NCBI RefSeq assembly: GCF_017573545.1
Contig: NZ_JAGEOK010000017.1
Coordinates: forward strand, 62,001-126,000
Direction of reading: 5' to 3'
DNA: 64,000 bases
Source of the DNA: Actinomadura nitritigenes
GTDB lineage: Bacteria > Actinomycetota > Actinomycetes > Streptosporangiales > Streptosporangiaceae
A model generated the notes under the pieces. The model was not told the origin of the DNA. It saw only the letters and a program-made list of their open reading frames with translations, and did no database searches. Below, in pieces: positions 34,977 to 44,767 of the stretch; the stretch's first letter is position 1; each line of letters begins with the position of its first letter. The position numbers and the translations under genes are program-made.

Positions 34977-35049
34977 GAAAGTCCGAAAGAGTTGGGTGAA
35001 AGGTCTTCTCAGGGCGGCGAAAGCCGGTTACGGTCTCGGCATGAGACCG
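34977..35049 (+). promoter_or_regulatory. Control region of the ROK/sugar operon
   Basis: GAAAG occurs four times in direct orientation (34977, 34985, 34998, 35019), followed by the perfect inverted repeat CGGTCTC-GGCAT-GAGACCG (35031-35049), 50 bp before the ROK gene. The palindrome is a natural site for autoregulation by the ROK protein (inference). Confidence 0.5.
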
Positions 35050-35098
35050 GGGTCACACGGCCCCGGCATCCCCGACCGGAACCCGAGAGGACGGCGTG

Positions 35099-36304
35099 AT
35101 GCGCATGCCGGCTCGTCCGCAGAACGTGCATCAGGCACGCTTGCTGCGGCTGCTGCGCGACGAGGGACCGCGGTCGCGCGCCGAGCTGGGCGACGTCGTC
35201 CGGCTGTCGCGCTCGAAGCTGGCCGTCGAGCTGGACCGGCTGGTCGAGCTCGGGCTGGTGGAGGGCGCCGGGCTCGCGGCGTCGCGCGGCGGGCGGCGGT
35301 CCGGGATCGTCCGGCTGTCGCCGAGCCTGCGGTTCGTCGCGTTCGACATCGGCGCCACCTCGATCGACGTCGCGGTGACGGACGGGGCCCTCGACGTGCT
35401 CGGTCACGTCAGCGAGGCGTGCGACGTCCGGCAGGGCGCGACCGCGGTGCTGGACCGGGCCCTGGACCTGCTCGGCAAGCTGCGCGACGAGGGCCTGATC
35501 CCGCGCGTGCACGGCACCGGGATCGGCGTCCCGGGGCCGGTGAGCTTCCGGGACGGGATGCCGGTCGTCCCGCCGATCATGCCGGGCTGGGACCGGTTCC
35601 CGGTGCGCGACGCGATCGGCGCCGAGCTCGGCTGCCCCGTCCTGGTCGACAACGACGTGAACCTGATGGCGCTCGGCGAGCTGCACGCGGGCCTCGCGCG
35701 GTCGGTGGACGACTTCCTGCTCGTGAAGATCGGCACCGGCATCGGCTGCGGCATCGTCGTGGACGGCGCGATCTACCGGGGCGTCTCGGGCAGCGCGGGC
35801 GACATCGGGCACATCCGGATCGACGACGACGGGCCCATGTGCGCGTGCGGCAACGCCGGCTGCCTGGAGGCGTACTTCGGCGGCGCGGCGCTCGCGCGGG
35901 ACGCGGAGGCGGCGGCGCGCTCGGGGGAGTCGCCGCAGCTCGCGGCGCTGCTGGACAGCCACGGGGAGCTGTCGGGCGAGCACGTCGCGCAGGCCGCGGC
36001 GGCCGGCGACCCGGCGTCGGTGCGGATCATCCGGGAGGGCGGCCGGCACGTCGGGCAGGTCCTCGCCGGGCTGGTCAGCTTCTTCAACCCGGGCCTGGTG
36101 ATCATCGCCGGCGGCGTCGCCGGGCTCGGCCACACCCTGCTCGCGGAGATCCGCAGCGTCGTCTACCGCCGGTCGGCGCCGCTGGCGACCGGCAACCTGC
36201 CGATCGTGCTGTCCGAGCTGGCCGGCGCCGCCGGAGTGGTGGGCGGCGCGCGGCTCATCAGCGACCACGTGTTCTCCCCGCCGCCCGACCCGCGTCCCTC
36301 CTGA
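35099..36304 (+). CDS. ROK-family transcriptional regulator
   Basis: 401 residues from the ATG at 35099 (GAGAGG 8 bases upstream; a GTG three bases earlier is also possible). Winged helix about 10-75 (RLLRDEGPRSRAELGDVVRLSRSKL), then the ROK sugar-kinase-like domain: FDIGATSIDVAV, GIGVPGPV, KIGTGIGCGIV and the zinc-binding signature CACGNAGCLEAY. It heads a sugar transport and catabolism operon and is probably its sugar-sensing repressor. Its last codons and stop are part of a 21-bp direct repeat. Confidence 0.92.
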   Translation: MRMPARPQNVHQARLLRLLRDEGPRSRAELGDVVRLSRSKLAVELDRLVELGLVEGAGLAASRGGRRSGIVRLSPSLRFVAFDIGATSIDVAVTDGALDVLGHVSEACDVRQGATAVLDRALDLLGKLRDEGLIPRVHGTGIGVPGPVSFRDGMPVVPPIMPGWDRFPVRDAIGAELGCPVLVDNDVNLMALGELHAGLARSVDDFLLVKIGTGIGCGIVVDGAIYRGVSGSAGDIGHIRIDDDGPMCACGNAGCLEAYFGGAALARDAEAAARSGESPQLAALLDSHGELSGEHVAQAAAAGDPASVRIIREGGRHVGQVLAGLVSFFNPGLVIIAGGVAGLGHTLLAEIRSVVYRRSAPLATGNLPIVLSELAGAAGVVGGARLISDHVFSPPPDPRPS

Positions 36305-36355
36305 CCCGCGCCCCGCCCGCCCCCCGTTCCGCTCGACCCGCGTCCCTCCTGACCC
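36287..36355 (+). repeat. 21-bp direct repeat spanning the ROK stop codon
   Basis: GACCCGCGTCCCTCCTGACC+C at 36287-36307 (coding end and stop of the ROK gene) and an identical copy at 36335-36355, just before the next ribosome site. Confidence 0.95.
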
Positions 36356-36369
36356 CCCGAGGAGGCCCG

Positions 36370-37916
<1,547 letters not shown>

Positions 37917-37920
<4 letters not shown>

Positions 37921-38951
37921 CCGAGACGGACGCGGGCGTGCGCGGCGCCCCGGCACGCGGAGCGTGGGCGAAGGGGCCGCTTCGGCCGCTGCGGCGCGAC
38001 GGCGCGGGCCGCGGGGCCGGCGAGTTCCGGCACCTCGGGCTCGTCGCCGCGCTGGCGCTGCTGGCGGTGGTCGGCGTCGTCACCGAGCCCGACAACTTCC
38101 CGACCTCCGGCAACCTGGTCGGCATCCTGGCGCTGGCCGCCACCATCGGGGTGATCACGGTCGGCCAGACGTTCGTGATCATCGGCGGGGGGATCGACCT
38201 GTCGGTCGGGTCGGTGATGGCGCTCGCGTCGGTGTGGGCGACGACCGTCGCGACGCAGTCGTACGGACCGGCGGTGATGGCGCTGTGCGCGATCCTCGTC
38301 GGGACGGGCGCGGGCGTCGTCAGCGGCCTGTTGATCTCCTACGGCCGGATGGTGCCGTTCATCGCGACGCTGGCGATGCTGGTGTCGGCGCGCGGGCTGG
38401 CGCAGCGGATGTCGGACCGCAAGACCCAGCTGATCAGGCCGGAGAACGACGCGATCGAGTCGCTGTCCACCACGAAGGTGCTCGGGCTGCCGCTGGTCGT
38501 CTACATCTTCGCGGCCGTCGCGGTCGCCGGGTGGGTGCTGCTGAACCGCACCACGTTCGGCCGCCGCACGTTCGCGGTCGGCGGCAACCCGGAGGCGGCG
38601 CGGCTCGCCGGCATCGACGTGCGGCGGCACACGCTGCTGCTGTACGCGCTGTCGGGGTTCTGCTGCGGCGTCGCCGCGATCATCATCATGGCCCGCACCA
38701 CCACGGGCTCCAGCACCCACGGGGACCTGTACGAGCTGGACGCGATCGCCGCCGTGATCATCGGCGGGACGCTGCTGACCGGCGGGCGCGGCACCGTCGC
38801 CGGGTCGATCCTCGGCGTGCTGGTGTTCACCGTCATCACGAACCTGTTCATCCTGAACGGCCTGCAGACCAGCGACCAGCTCATCGCCAAGGGCGTGATC
38901 ATCGGGATCGCGGTGCTGCTGCAGCGCCGCGGCCTGCGCTCGCCCACCTGA
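37917..38951 (+). CDS. Sugar ABC transporter permease, RbsC type
   Basis: 344 residues. About eight to ten hydrophobic helices and the family motifs TVGQTFVIIGGGIDLSVGSV, NRTTFGRRTFAVGGNPEAAR, DAIAAVIIGGTLLTGGRGTV. The GTG start at 37917 overlaps the ATPase stop. A 35-residue basic N-terminal cytoplasmic segment precedes the first helix. Its terminal codons (RSPT-stop) are repeated downstream. Confidence 0.94.
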
Positions 38952-39021
38952 CCCGCCCCCGGGCCGCTCGCTCCCGACCCGCTCGTCCGGCCCGCTCGCC
39001 CGGCCCGCTCGCCCACCTGAC
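38937..39021 (+). repeat. Gene-end repeat and 13-bp tandem repeats after the RbsC gene
   Basis: CGCTCGCCCACCTGAC at 38937-38952 includes the permease stop and is repeated exactly at 39006-39021. Between them lie degenerate 13-bp units of the form GCCCGCTCGCCCG (about 38978-39010). Confidence 0.9.
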
Positions 39022-39078
39022 TGCCCGCCCCCGCGGCGCGCCCCCCGCCGCCCCACCCCCGGAAACCAGGAGCACGTC

Positions 39079-40143
39079 ATGCGCGACCAGAGCACCCGCC
39101 CCACCCGCAGAGGCGTCCTGTTCGGCGGCGCCGCAGTCGCGGCCGGCGCCCTCGCCACCGCCTGCACCAGCAACAACGAGAAGGACGACCCCGCCCCGGC
39201 CGCGCAGACCGGCGCGCTCGGCGGCGACAACGACAAGCCCGGCAAGCAGGTGACCATCGGGTTCTCCGCGCCCGCCGCCGACCACGGCTGGACCGCCGCG
39301 ATCGCCAAGAACGCCGAGGCGCAGGCCAAGAGGTACAAGGACGTGACGTTCAAGCCCGTCCAGCCGACCAATGACATCAACCAGCAGATCTCCGCGGTCG
39401 AGTCGCTGATCTCGGAGAAGGTGAACGTGCTGGTGATGCTGCCGAACGACGGCGAGCAGCTCAACCAGGTCGCGCGCAAGGCGATGGACGCCGGCATCCC
39501 GGTGATCAACCTGGACCGGGTGTTCCCCGACAAGCTGTCGTACCGGACGTGGATCGGCGGCGACAACTACGGCATGGGCGTGTCCGCCGGCCACTACATC
39601 GGGAAGAAGCTCAAGACCAAGGGCGTCTCGAACCCGGTGATCGTGGAGATCCAGGGCATCGCGACGCTGCCGCTGACGCAGGAGCGCAGCAAGGGCTTCG
39701 CGGACGCGCTGAAGTCCTACGGGTACTCCGTCACCGCCAAGCAGGACGCGAAGTTCACCGTCGAGACCGGCAACCAGGTCGCGTCCAACCTGCTGCAGGC
39801 GCACAAGAAGATCGACGCGCTGTGGAACCACGACGACGACCAGGGCGTCGGCGTGCTCGCCGCGATCAAGCAGTCCGGCCGCAAGGAGTTCTTCATGGTC
39901 GGCGGCGCCGGGTCCGCCAACGCCATGCGGGAGATCAAGGCGGGGAACGGGGTGCTGGAGGCGACCGTCACCTACCCGCCGACGATGGCCGCGTCCGCGG
40001 TCCGGCTGGCCCGGTTGCTGGCGCAGGGCAAGGGCATGGCCGACCTGGTGGAGCTGGAGCCGCCGCAGTCGGTCACGCTGGCGTCCGAGACCGTCACCCG
40101 GGACAACGTGAGCCGCTACCTGCCGCTCGGCTTCGAGTCCTGA
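39079..40143 (+). CDS. Sugar ABC transporter substrate-binding protein, RbsB type
   Basis: 354 residues. The N-terminus TRPTRRGVLFGGAAVAAGAL resembles a Tat signal, and ATAC (Cys about residue 29) a lipobox, so a lipid-anchored protein exported folded is likely. Periplasmic-binding-protein type 1 fold: TIGFSAPAADHGWTAAIAKNA, AVESLISEKVNVLVMLPNDG, GIPVINLDRVF, HDDDQGVGVLAAI. Ligand probably ribose-, inositol- or similar sugar; not decidable here. Confidence 0.93.
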   Translation: MRDQSTRPTRRGVLFGGAAVAAGALATACTSNNEKDDPAPAAQTGALGGDNDKPGKQVTIGFSAPAADHGWTAAIAKNAEAQAKRYKDVTFKPVQPTNDINQQISAVESLISEKVNVLVMLPNDGEQLNQVARKAMDAGIPVINLDRVFPDKLSYRTWIGGDNYGMGVSAGHYIGKKLKTKGVSNPVIVEIQGIATLPLTQERSKGFADALKSYGYSVTAKQDAKFTVETGNQVASNLLQAHKKIDALWNHDDDQGVGVLAAIKQSGRKEFFMVGGAGSANAMREIKAGNGVLEATVTYPPTMAASAVRLARLLAQGKGMADLVELEPPQSVTLASETVTRDNVSRYLPLGFES

Positions 40144-40202
40144 GCGGGGGACCGCGCGCCCGCCGGCGACCCCGGCGGGCGCAGTACAGAGAGGTGAGCA
40201 CA

Positions 40203-41339
40203 TTGACCACCGTCGGAGTCGGGATGGTCGGGCACGCGTTCATGGGGCGCGCCCACTCCCAGGCATGGCGCAGCGTCGGGCCGTTCTTCGGCCCGCCGCT
40301 GACCCCGGTGATGGCCGCTCTCGCCGGACGCGACGCCGGGCGGGCCGCCGCGGCCGCCCGCACGCTCGGGTGGGCGTCGTCGGAGGGCGACTGGAAGCAG
40401 CTGCTGCGCCGCGACGACGTGCAGATCGTGGACATCTGCACGCCGGGCGACGCGCACGCCGAGATCGCCGTCGCGGCGCTGGACGCGGGCAAGCACGTCC
40501 TGTGCGAGAAGCCGCTCGCGAACTCGTCCGCGGAGGCGGAGGCGATGGTCGCGGCCGCCGAGCGCGCGCGAGAGCACGGCATCCGGTCGATGGTCGGGTT
40601 CAACTACCGGCGCGTCCCGGCGGTCACGCTCGCCCGCGACCTGGTGGCGGGCGGGCGCATCGGGACCGTCCGGCACGTCCGCGCGCAGTACCTGCAGGAC
40701 TGGCTGACGGACCCGGAGGCGCCGTTCAGCTGGCGGCTGGACCGTGACAGGGCCGGGACGGGCGCGCTCGGCGACATCGGCGCGCACATCATCGACACCG
40801 CGCAGTTCATCACCGGGCACGCGCTCGTCGGGGTGTCGGCGGTGCTGGACACCTTCGTCCGGGAGCGCCCGGTGCCCGGCGGCGGCACCGCTCCGGTCAC
40901 GGTGGACGACGCGGCGCTGTTCGTCGGCCGCACCGACGGCGGCGCGCTCGCCTCCTTCGAGGCGACCCGGATGGCGACCGGGCGCAAGAACGCGCTCCGG
41001 ATCGAGGTCAGCGGCTCGACCGGCGCGCTGTCGTTCGACCTGGAGTCGATGAACGAGCTGTGGTTCTACGACGGCACCGAGGACGCCGCGACGGCGGGCT
41101 TCCGCCGGATCGTCGTCACCGAACCCGTCCACACCTACGCCCGGCAGTGGTGGCCGCCCGGTCACATGCTGGGGTACGAGCACACCTTCACCCACCAGGC
41201 GGCCGACTTTCTCACCGCCATCGCGGACGGCGCGGACCCGAGCCCGTCGTTCGCCGACGGCCTGCGGGTGCAGCGGGTGCTCGACGCGGTCGCCGCGAGC
41301 GCGGCGTCCGGCGGCTGGGCCGACGTCGAGGGGAGCTGA
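40203..41339 (+). CDS. Gfo/Idh/MocA family NAD(P)-dependent oxidoreductase
   Basis: 378 residues. N-terminal Rossmann motif VGVGMVGHAFMGRAHSQAW, the EKP motif with catalytic Lys in VLCEKPLAN (about residue 103), and C-terminal GDIGAHIIDTAQFITG with the usual Asp/His. I choose TTG at 40203 because GAGGTG lies 6 bases upstream; an in-frame GTG at 40194 is possible but overlaps that site. It likely oxidises the imported sugar or inositol to a keto form. Confidence 0.92.
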   Translation: MTTVGVGMVGHAFMGRAHSQAWRSVGPFFGPPLTPVMAALAGRDAGRAAAAARTLGWASSEGDWKQLLRRDDVQIVDICTPGDAHAEIAVAALDAGKHVLCEKPLANSSAEAEAMVAAAERAREHGIRSMVGFNYRRVPAVTLARDLVAGGRIGTVRHVRAQYLQDWLTDPEAPFSWRLDRDRAGTGALGDIGAHIIDTAQFITGHALVGVSAVLDTFVRERPVPGGGTAPVTVDDAALFVGRTDGGALASFEATRMATGRKNALRIEVSGSTGALSFDLESMNELWFYDGTEDAATAGFRRIVVTEPVHTYARQWWPPGHMLGYEHTFTHQAADFLTAIADGADPSPSFADGLRVQRVLDAVAASAASGGWADVEGS

Positions 41340-41340
41340 C

Positions 41341-42345
41341 ATGGCACGACCGATCACGCTGTTCACCGGCCAGTGGGCCGACCTGCCGTTCGAGGAGGTC
41401 TGCCGGCTGGCGTCCGGCTGGGGCTACGAGGGCCTGGAGATCGCCTGCTGGGGCGACCACTTCGAGGTCGACAAGGCCCTCGCCGACGACGCCTACGTCC
41501 CGCGGAGGCTGGAGACGCTCGCCAAGCACGACCTCAAGGTGTTCGCGATCTCCAACCACCTCGTCGGGCAGGCCGTCTGCGACATCCCGGACGAGCGCCA
41601 CCAGGCGATCCTGCCGGAGCGGATCTGGGGCGACGGCGAGCCCGAGGGCGTCCGCCGCCGCGCCGCCGAGGAGATCAAGGACACCGCCCGCGCCGCCGCC
41701 CGCCTCGGCGTCGGCACCGTCGTGGGCTTCACCGGCTCCTCGATCTGGCACACCGTCGCGATGTTCCCGCCCACCCCCGAGGCGATGGTCGAGCGCGGGT
41801 ACGCCGACTTCGCCGACCGCTGGAACCCGATCCTGGACGTGTTCGACGAGGTCGGCGTCCGGTTCGCGCACGAGGTCCACCCCAGCGAGATCGCCTACGA
41901 CTACTGGACGACCGTCCGGACCCTGGAGGCGATCGGGCACCGGCCCGCGTTCGGGCTGAACTTCGACCCGTCGCACTTCGTCTGGCAGGAGCTCGACCCC
42001 GTCGGGTTCCTGTTCGACTTCCGCGACCGCATCTACCACGTCGACTGCAAGGACACCAAGGTCCGCACCGGTGACGGGCGGCGCGGGCGGCTCTCGTCGC
42101 ACCTGCCGTGGGCGGACCTGCGGCGCGGCTGGGACTTCATCTCCACCGGCCGCGGCGACGTCCCCTGGGAGGACGTGTTCCGCGCGCTCAACGCGATCGG
42201 CTACGACGGCCCGATCTCGGTCGAGTGGGAGGACGCCGGCATGGACCGCCTCCAGGGCGCCCCCGAGGCGCTGGAGTTCGTCCGGGCGCTGAACGCGATG
42301 GAGCCCCCGTCCGCCGCCTTCGACGCCGCCTTCTCCTCCGACTGA
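41341..42345 (+). CDS. Sugar phosphate isomerase/epimerase, AP endonuclease 2-like TIM barrel
   Basis: 334 residues. Metal-site pattern: HEVHPSEIAYD (Glu), NFDPSHFVWQ (Asp, His), YHVDCKDTKV, and SVEWEDAGMD (Glu) near the end. Spaced 1 bp after the oxidoreductase gene. Such pairs convert keto-sugars or keto-inositols to isomers in catabolism. It ends the operon at a strong hairpin. Confidence 0.92.
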   Translation: MARPITLFTGQWADLPFEEVCRLASGWGYEGLEIACWGDHFEVDKALADDAYVPRRLETLAKHDLKVFAISNHLVGQAVCDIPDERHQAILPERIWGDGEPEGVRRRAAEEIKDTARAAARLGVGTVVGFTGSSIWHTVAMFPPTPEAMVERGYADFADRWNPILDVFDEVGVRFAHEVHPSEIAYDYWTTVRTLEAIGHRPAFGLNFDPSHFVWQELDPVGFLFDFRDRIYHVDCKDTKVRTGDGRRGRLSSHLPWADLRRGWDFISTGRGDVPWEDVFRALNAIGYDGPISVEWEDAGMDRLQGAPEALEFVRALNAMEPPSAAFDAAFSSD

Positions 42346-42370
42346 CGCCGCGTCCCCGCCCGCTCGGCCT

Positions 42371-42416
42371 GCGGCGCGCCGTCCCTCTGAGGCCACGCAT
42401 CGGGACGGCGCGCCGC
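42371..42416. terminator. Bidirectional hairpin terminator
   Basis: GCGGCGCGCCGTCCC (42371-42385) and its exact complement (42402-42416), between converging genes. Confidence 0.85.
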
Positions 42417-42421
42417 GCCCT

Positions 42422-43276
42422 TCACCCGGCCGGTACGGCGCCGACCTCGGCGGGCGCGTGGGCCCGGACGAACCGTTCGAGGTCGCCGAGCGGGACGCCC
42501 ATGGGCGGGACGACGATCAGCCGGTCCACGCCCACCGCCGCGTAGGTGCGGACGGACCCGGCGTCCGGCGGGCGCGGCGGCGAGACCGAGACGTGCAGGG
42601 GCCGGTCGCGGCCCGCCTCCCGCTCGGCCGCCCGCAGCAGCGCGACCGCGTCGGCGGCGGCGTGGCGGCCGAGCATCCAGCCGTACCAGCCGTCGGCCTC
42701 GCGGGCGGCGCGGCGGAGCGCCGCCGGGCCGTGCCCGCCCATGACCACCGGCACCGGGCGCCGCACGGGACGCGGGTGCGCGTCCACGCCGGCGAAGTCG
42801 GCGTGCCGGCCGTGGAAGGCGGGCGCGTCGTCGTACCACAGCGACCGGATGGCGGCGAGATGCTCCTCGGTGCGGGTCCCGCGCTCGCCGGGCGGGACGC
42901 CCAGGGCCCGCAGCTCGGGCTCCAGGTAGCCGGCCGCCAGGCCGAAGACCAGCCGCCCGCCGCTCAGCACGTCGACGCTCGCCAGCTGCTTGGCCAGGAT
43001 CAGCGGGTTGCGCTGCGGCAGGACGATGACGCCCGTGCCGAGCGCGATCCGTTCCGTGGCCGCGGCGAGGTGGGCGAGGGACACGACCGCGTCGAGGAAC
43101 GGCGCCCGCGGGTCGAGCGGCGAGGGGTCGGTGCGGGGGCTCGGCAGGACGACGTGGTCCCCGGCCCACAGCGAGTCGTATCCGAGCTCCTCGGCCAGGG
43201 CGGCGATCCGCGCGGAGGCGCGCGGGTCGGCGCAGGCGTGCAGGTTGAGCCCGTAGAGCCCGAGAGTCAGTGCCAT
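42422..43276 (-). CDS. LLM-class F420/flavin-dependent oxidoreductase
   Basis: 284 residues with a luciferase-like TIM barrel: ARIAALAEELGYDSLWAGDHVVLP, RIALGTGVIVLPQRNPLILAKQLASVD, GRLVFGLAAGYLEPELRALG. F420-dependent members have this form in actinomycetes; the cofactor is inferred. Divergent from a MarR regulator across a short operator region, so its substrate is probably also the regulator's ligand. Confidence 0.9.
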   Translation of the reverse strand: MALTLGLYGLNLHACADPRASARIAALAEELGYDSLWAGDHVVLPSPRTDPSPLDPRAPFLDAVVSLAHLAAATERIALGTGVIVLPQRNPLILAKQLASVDVLSGGRLVFGLAAGYLEPELRALGVPPGERGTRTEEHLAAIRSLWYDDAPAFHGRHADFAGVDAHPRPVRRPVPVVMGGHGPAALRRAAREADGWYGWMLGRHAAADAVALLRAAEREAGRDRPLHVSVSPPRPPDAGSVRTYAAVGVDRLIVVPPMGVPLGDLERFVRAHAPAEVGAVPAG

Positions 43277-43357
43277 GGCTCAATAGTTGAACTTTTCGAT
43301 TATCTAGTCAAGCGATGACCGATGGGTTCGATCTTCGAACTGCTATAGCCTGGCGGG
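43277..43357. promoter_or_regulatory. MarR operator and leaderless promoter between LLM and MarR genes
   Basis: Perfect inverted repeat GTTCGA-TCT-TCGAAC at 43326-43340. A related stretch GTTGAACTTTTCGA lies at about 43287. TAGCCT (43346-43351) is a -10 ending 6 bases before the MarR ATG, so MarR binding would block it. The region is clearly AT-richer than its surroundings. Confidence 0.65.
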
Positions 43358-43852
43358 ATGGCGGAGGAGAGGCCCGTGCGCGGCGGGCTGCCGGCCGGGC
43401 TCGCGTCCCTGGCCGGCTTCCAGCTGTCCAAGTGCGGCTGGTGGATGGAGCAGCGGCTGGAGGAGGCCCTCGAACCGCTCGGCCTCCGCGTGCGGCACTT
43501 CCTCGTGCTGGCGATGCTCAGCTCGTCCGGCACGCTGTCGCAGCAGGAGATGGCCGGCTACCTGCTGCTCGACCCCACGCTGATGGTCGGGCTGGTGGAC
43601 GACCTGGAGGAGCGGGGGCTCTGCGAGCGCTCCCGCGACCCGAAGGACCGGCGCCGCCACTCCGTCCGCATCACCGGCGAGGGGCGCGACGTGCACCGGC
43701 GCGCGCGTGCGCTGGCCGACGAGGTGGGCGCCGAGGTGTTCGGGCCGCTGTCGCGGGACGAGCTGCGCGCCGTCGCCGGCGCGATCGAGCGGGTGATGGA
43801 GCCGTTCTGGACCGAGCAGGCCGTCCGGCCGCGCCGCAGGACGGCCCGCTGA
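43358..43852 (+). CDS. MarR-family transcriptional regulator
   Basis: 164 residues. Winged helix (LVLAMLSSSGTLSQQEMAGYLLLDPTLMVGLVDDLEERGL) with basic wing DPKDRRRHSVRIT, flanked by dimerisation helices. Apparently leaderless. It likely represses itself and the divergent oxidoreductase gene through the TTCGA-type palindrome. Confidence 0.9.
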   Translation: MAEERPVRGGLPAGLASLAGFQLSKCGWWMEQRLEEALEPLGLRVRHFLVLAMLSSSGTLSQQEMAGYLLLDPTLMVGLVDDLEERGLCERSRDPKDRRRHSVRITGEGRDVHRRARALADEVGAEVFGPLSRDELRAVAGAIERVMEPFWTEQAVRPRRRTAR

Positions 43853-43903
43853 CCGCGATCGGCCGGCCGCGGCCGGCGCCGGGCCCGCTCAGCGCTGATC
43901 CGG

Positions 43904-44608
43904 TCAGGGGCGGGCGCGGAAGTCGGCGAAGTCGAAGCCGGGGGACACCACGCAGCTGACCAGGACCTCGTCCGTCCCGGCGGGGCGCGCGGCCTGCCAG
44001 ACGCCGGGCGGGACGACGGCCTGCGGCACCTCGCCGGCCGCCACGTCGGCGCCCAGCGTGACGGTCTCGGGGTCCGCGGCGGGCTCGTCGCCCGACCCGC
44101 CGAGCAGCAGCGCCAGCGGGCCGCCGCGGTGCCACAGCCACATCTCGGCCGAGCGCACCGCGTGCCACATCGACTCCTCGCCCGGCGGCAGCAGGAAGTA
44201 GATGCCCGTCGCGGTCGCCCGCTCGCCCGGGTAGCCGGCCGGGGCGAACGACACGTCCGACCGCCACGTCTCCCGGTACCAGCCCCCCTCGGGGTGGGGG
44301 AGCAGGTCGAGGGCCTCGGCGGTGGCGGGCCGGTCCAGCAGGGCGACGTGCCGCCCGTCCGGCCCGCGCCGGACGTACCGGACGGTGGCCGCCGCCGACT
44401 TGTCGACCACCCCGCGCGGCGGCCGCAGCCCCGGCTCCGGATCCAGCGTCACCGCGACGAGCTGGCCGGCGTCGCCGCCGTACACGTCGTCGGCGATGGC
44501 GAGGAGATCGGGCTCGGAGTCGGGCGCCCACACGGCGCCCGCGTCGGACAGGACGAACCGGGGCCCGGGCTGGTCCCGCCAGCCGTCGAGCGTCGTCAGA
44601 AGCAGCAC
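43904..44608 (-). CDS. Two-domain protein: DUF952-like N-terminus plus DUF985-type cupin
   Basis: 234 residues. The N-terminal ~95 residues resemble the DUF952 fold (LLTTLDGWRDQ, FVLSDAGAVW, LVAVTLDPEPG). The C-terminal ~135 are a cupin of the DUF985 type (LLPHPEGGWYRETWRSD, IYFLLPPGEESMWHAVRSAEMWLWHRG), with conserved Glu/His metal-site residues. Such fusions are unusual; usually each half is a stand-alone protein. Function unknown. Confidence 0.75.
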   Translation of the reverse strand: MLLLTTLDGWRDQPGPRFVLSDAGAVWAPDSEPDLLAIADDVYGGDAGQLVAVTLDPEPGLRPPRGVVDKSAAATVRYVRRGPDGRHVALLDRPATAEALDLLPHPEGGWYRETWRSDVSFAPAGYPGERATATGIYFLLPPGEESMWHAVRSAEMWLWHRGGPLALLLGGSGDEPAADPETVTLGADVAAGEVPQAVVPPGVWQAARPAGTDEVLVSCVVSPGFDFADFRARP

Positions 44609-44767
44609 CGTCCCAGGCTAGTGCCGCCCGGAAAAGCCGTATGGGCGTCGGGGGGAGTGGTGGCAGCATGGGCGTCCGGTGTCCACGAGCGGCGGAGGCG
44701 AGATGCGCCAGGTCTTCGGAATCTCACAGCCCATTCCGGACGAGAGCTTTCGAGGACCCCACCGCCC

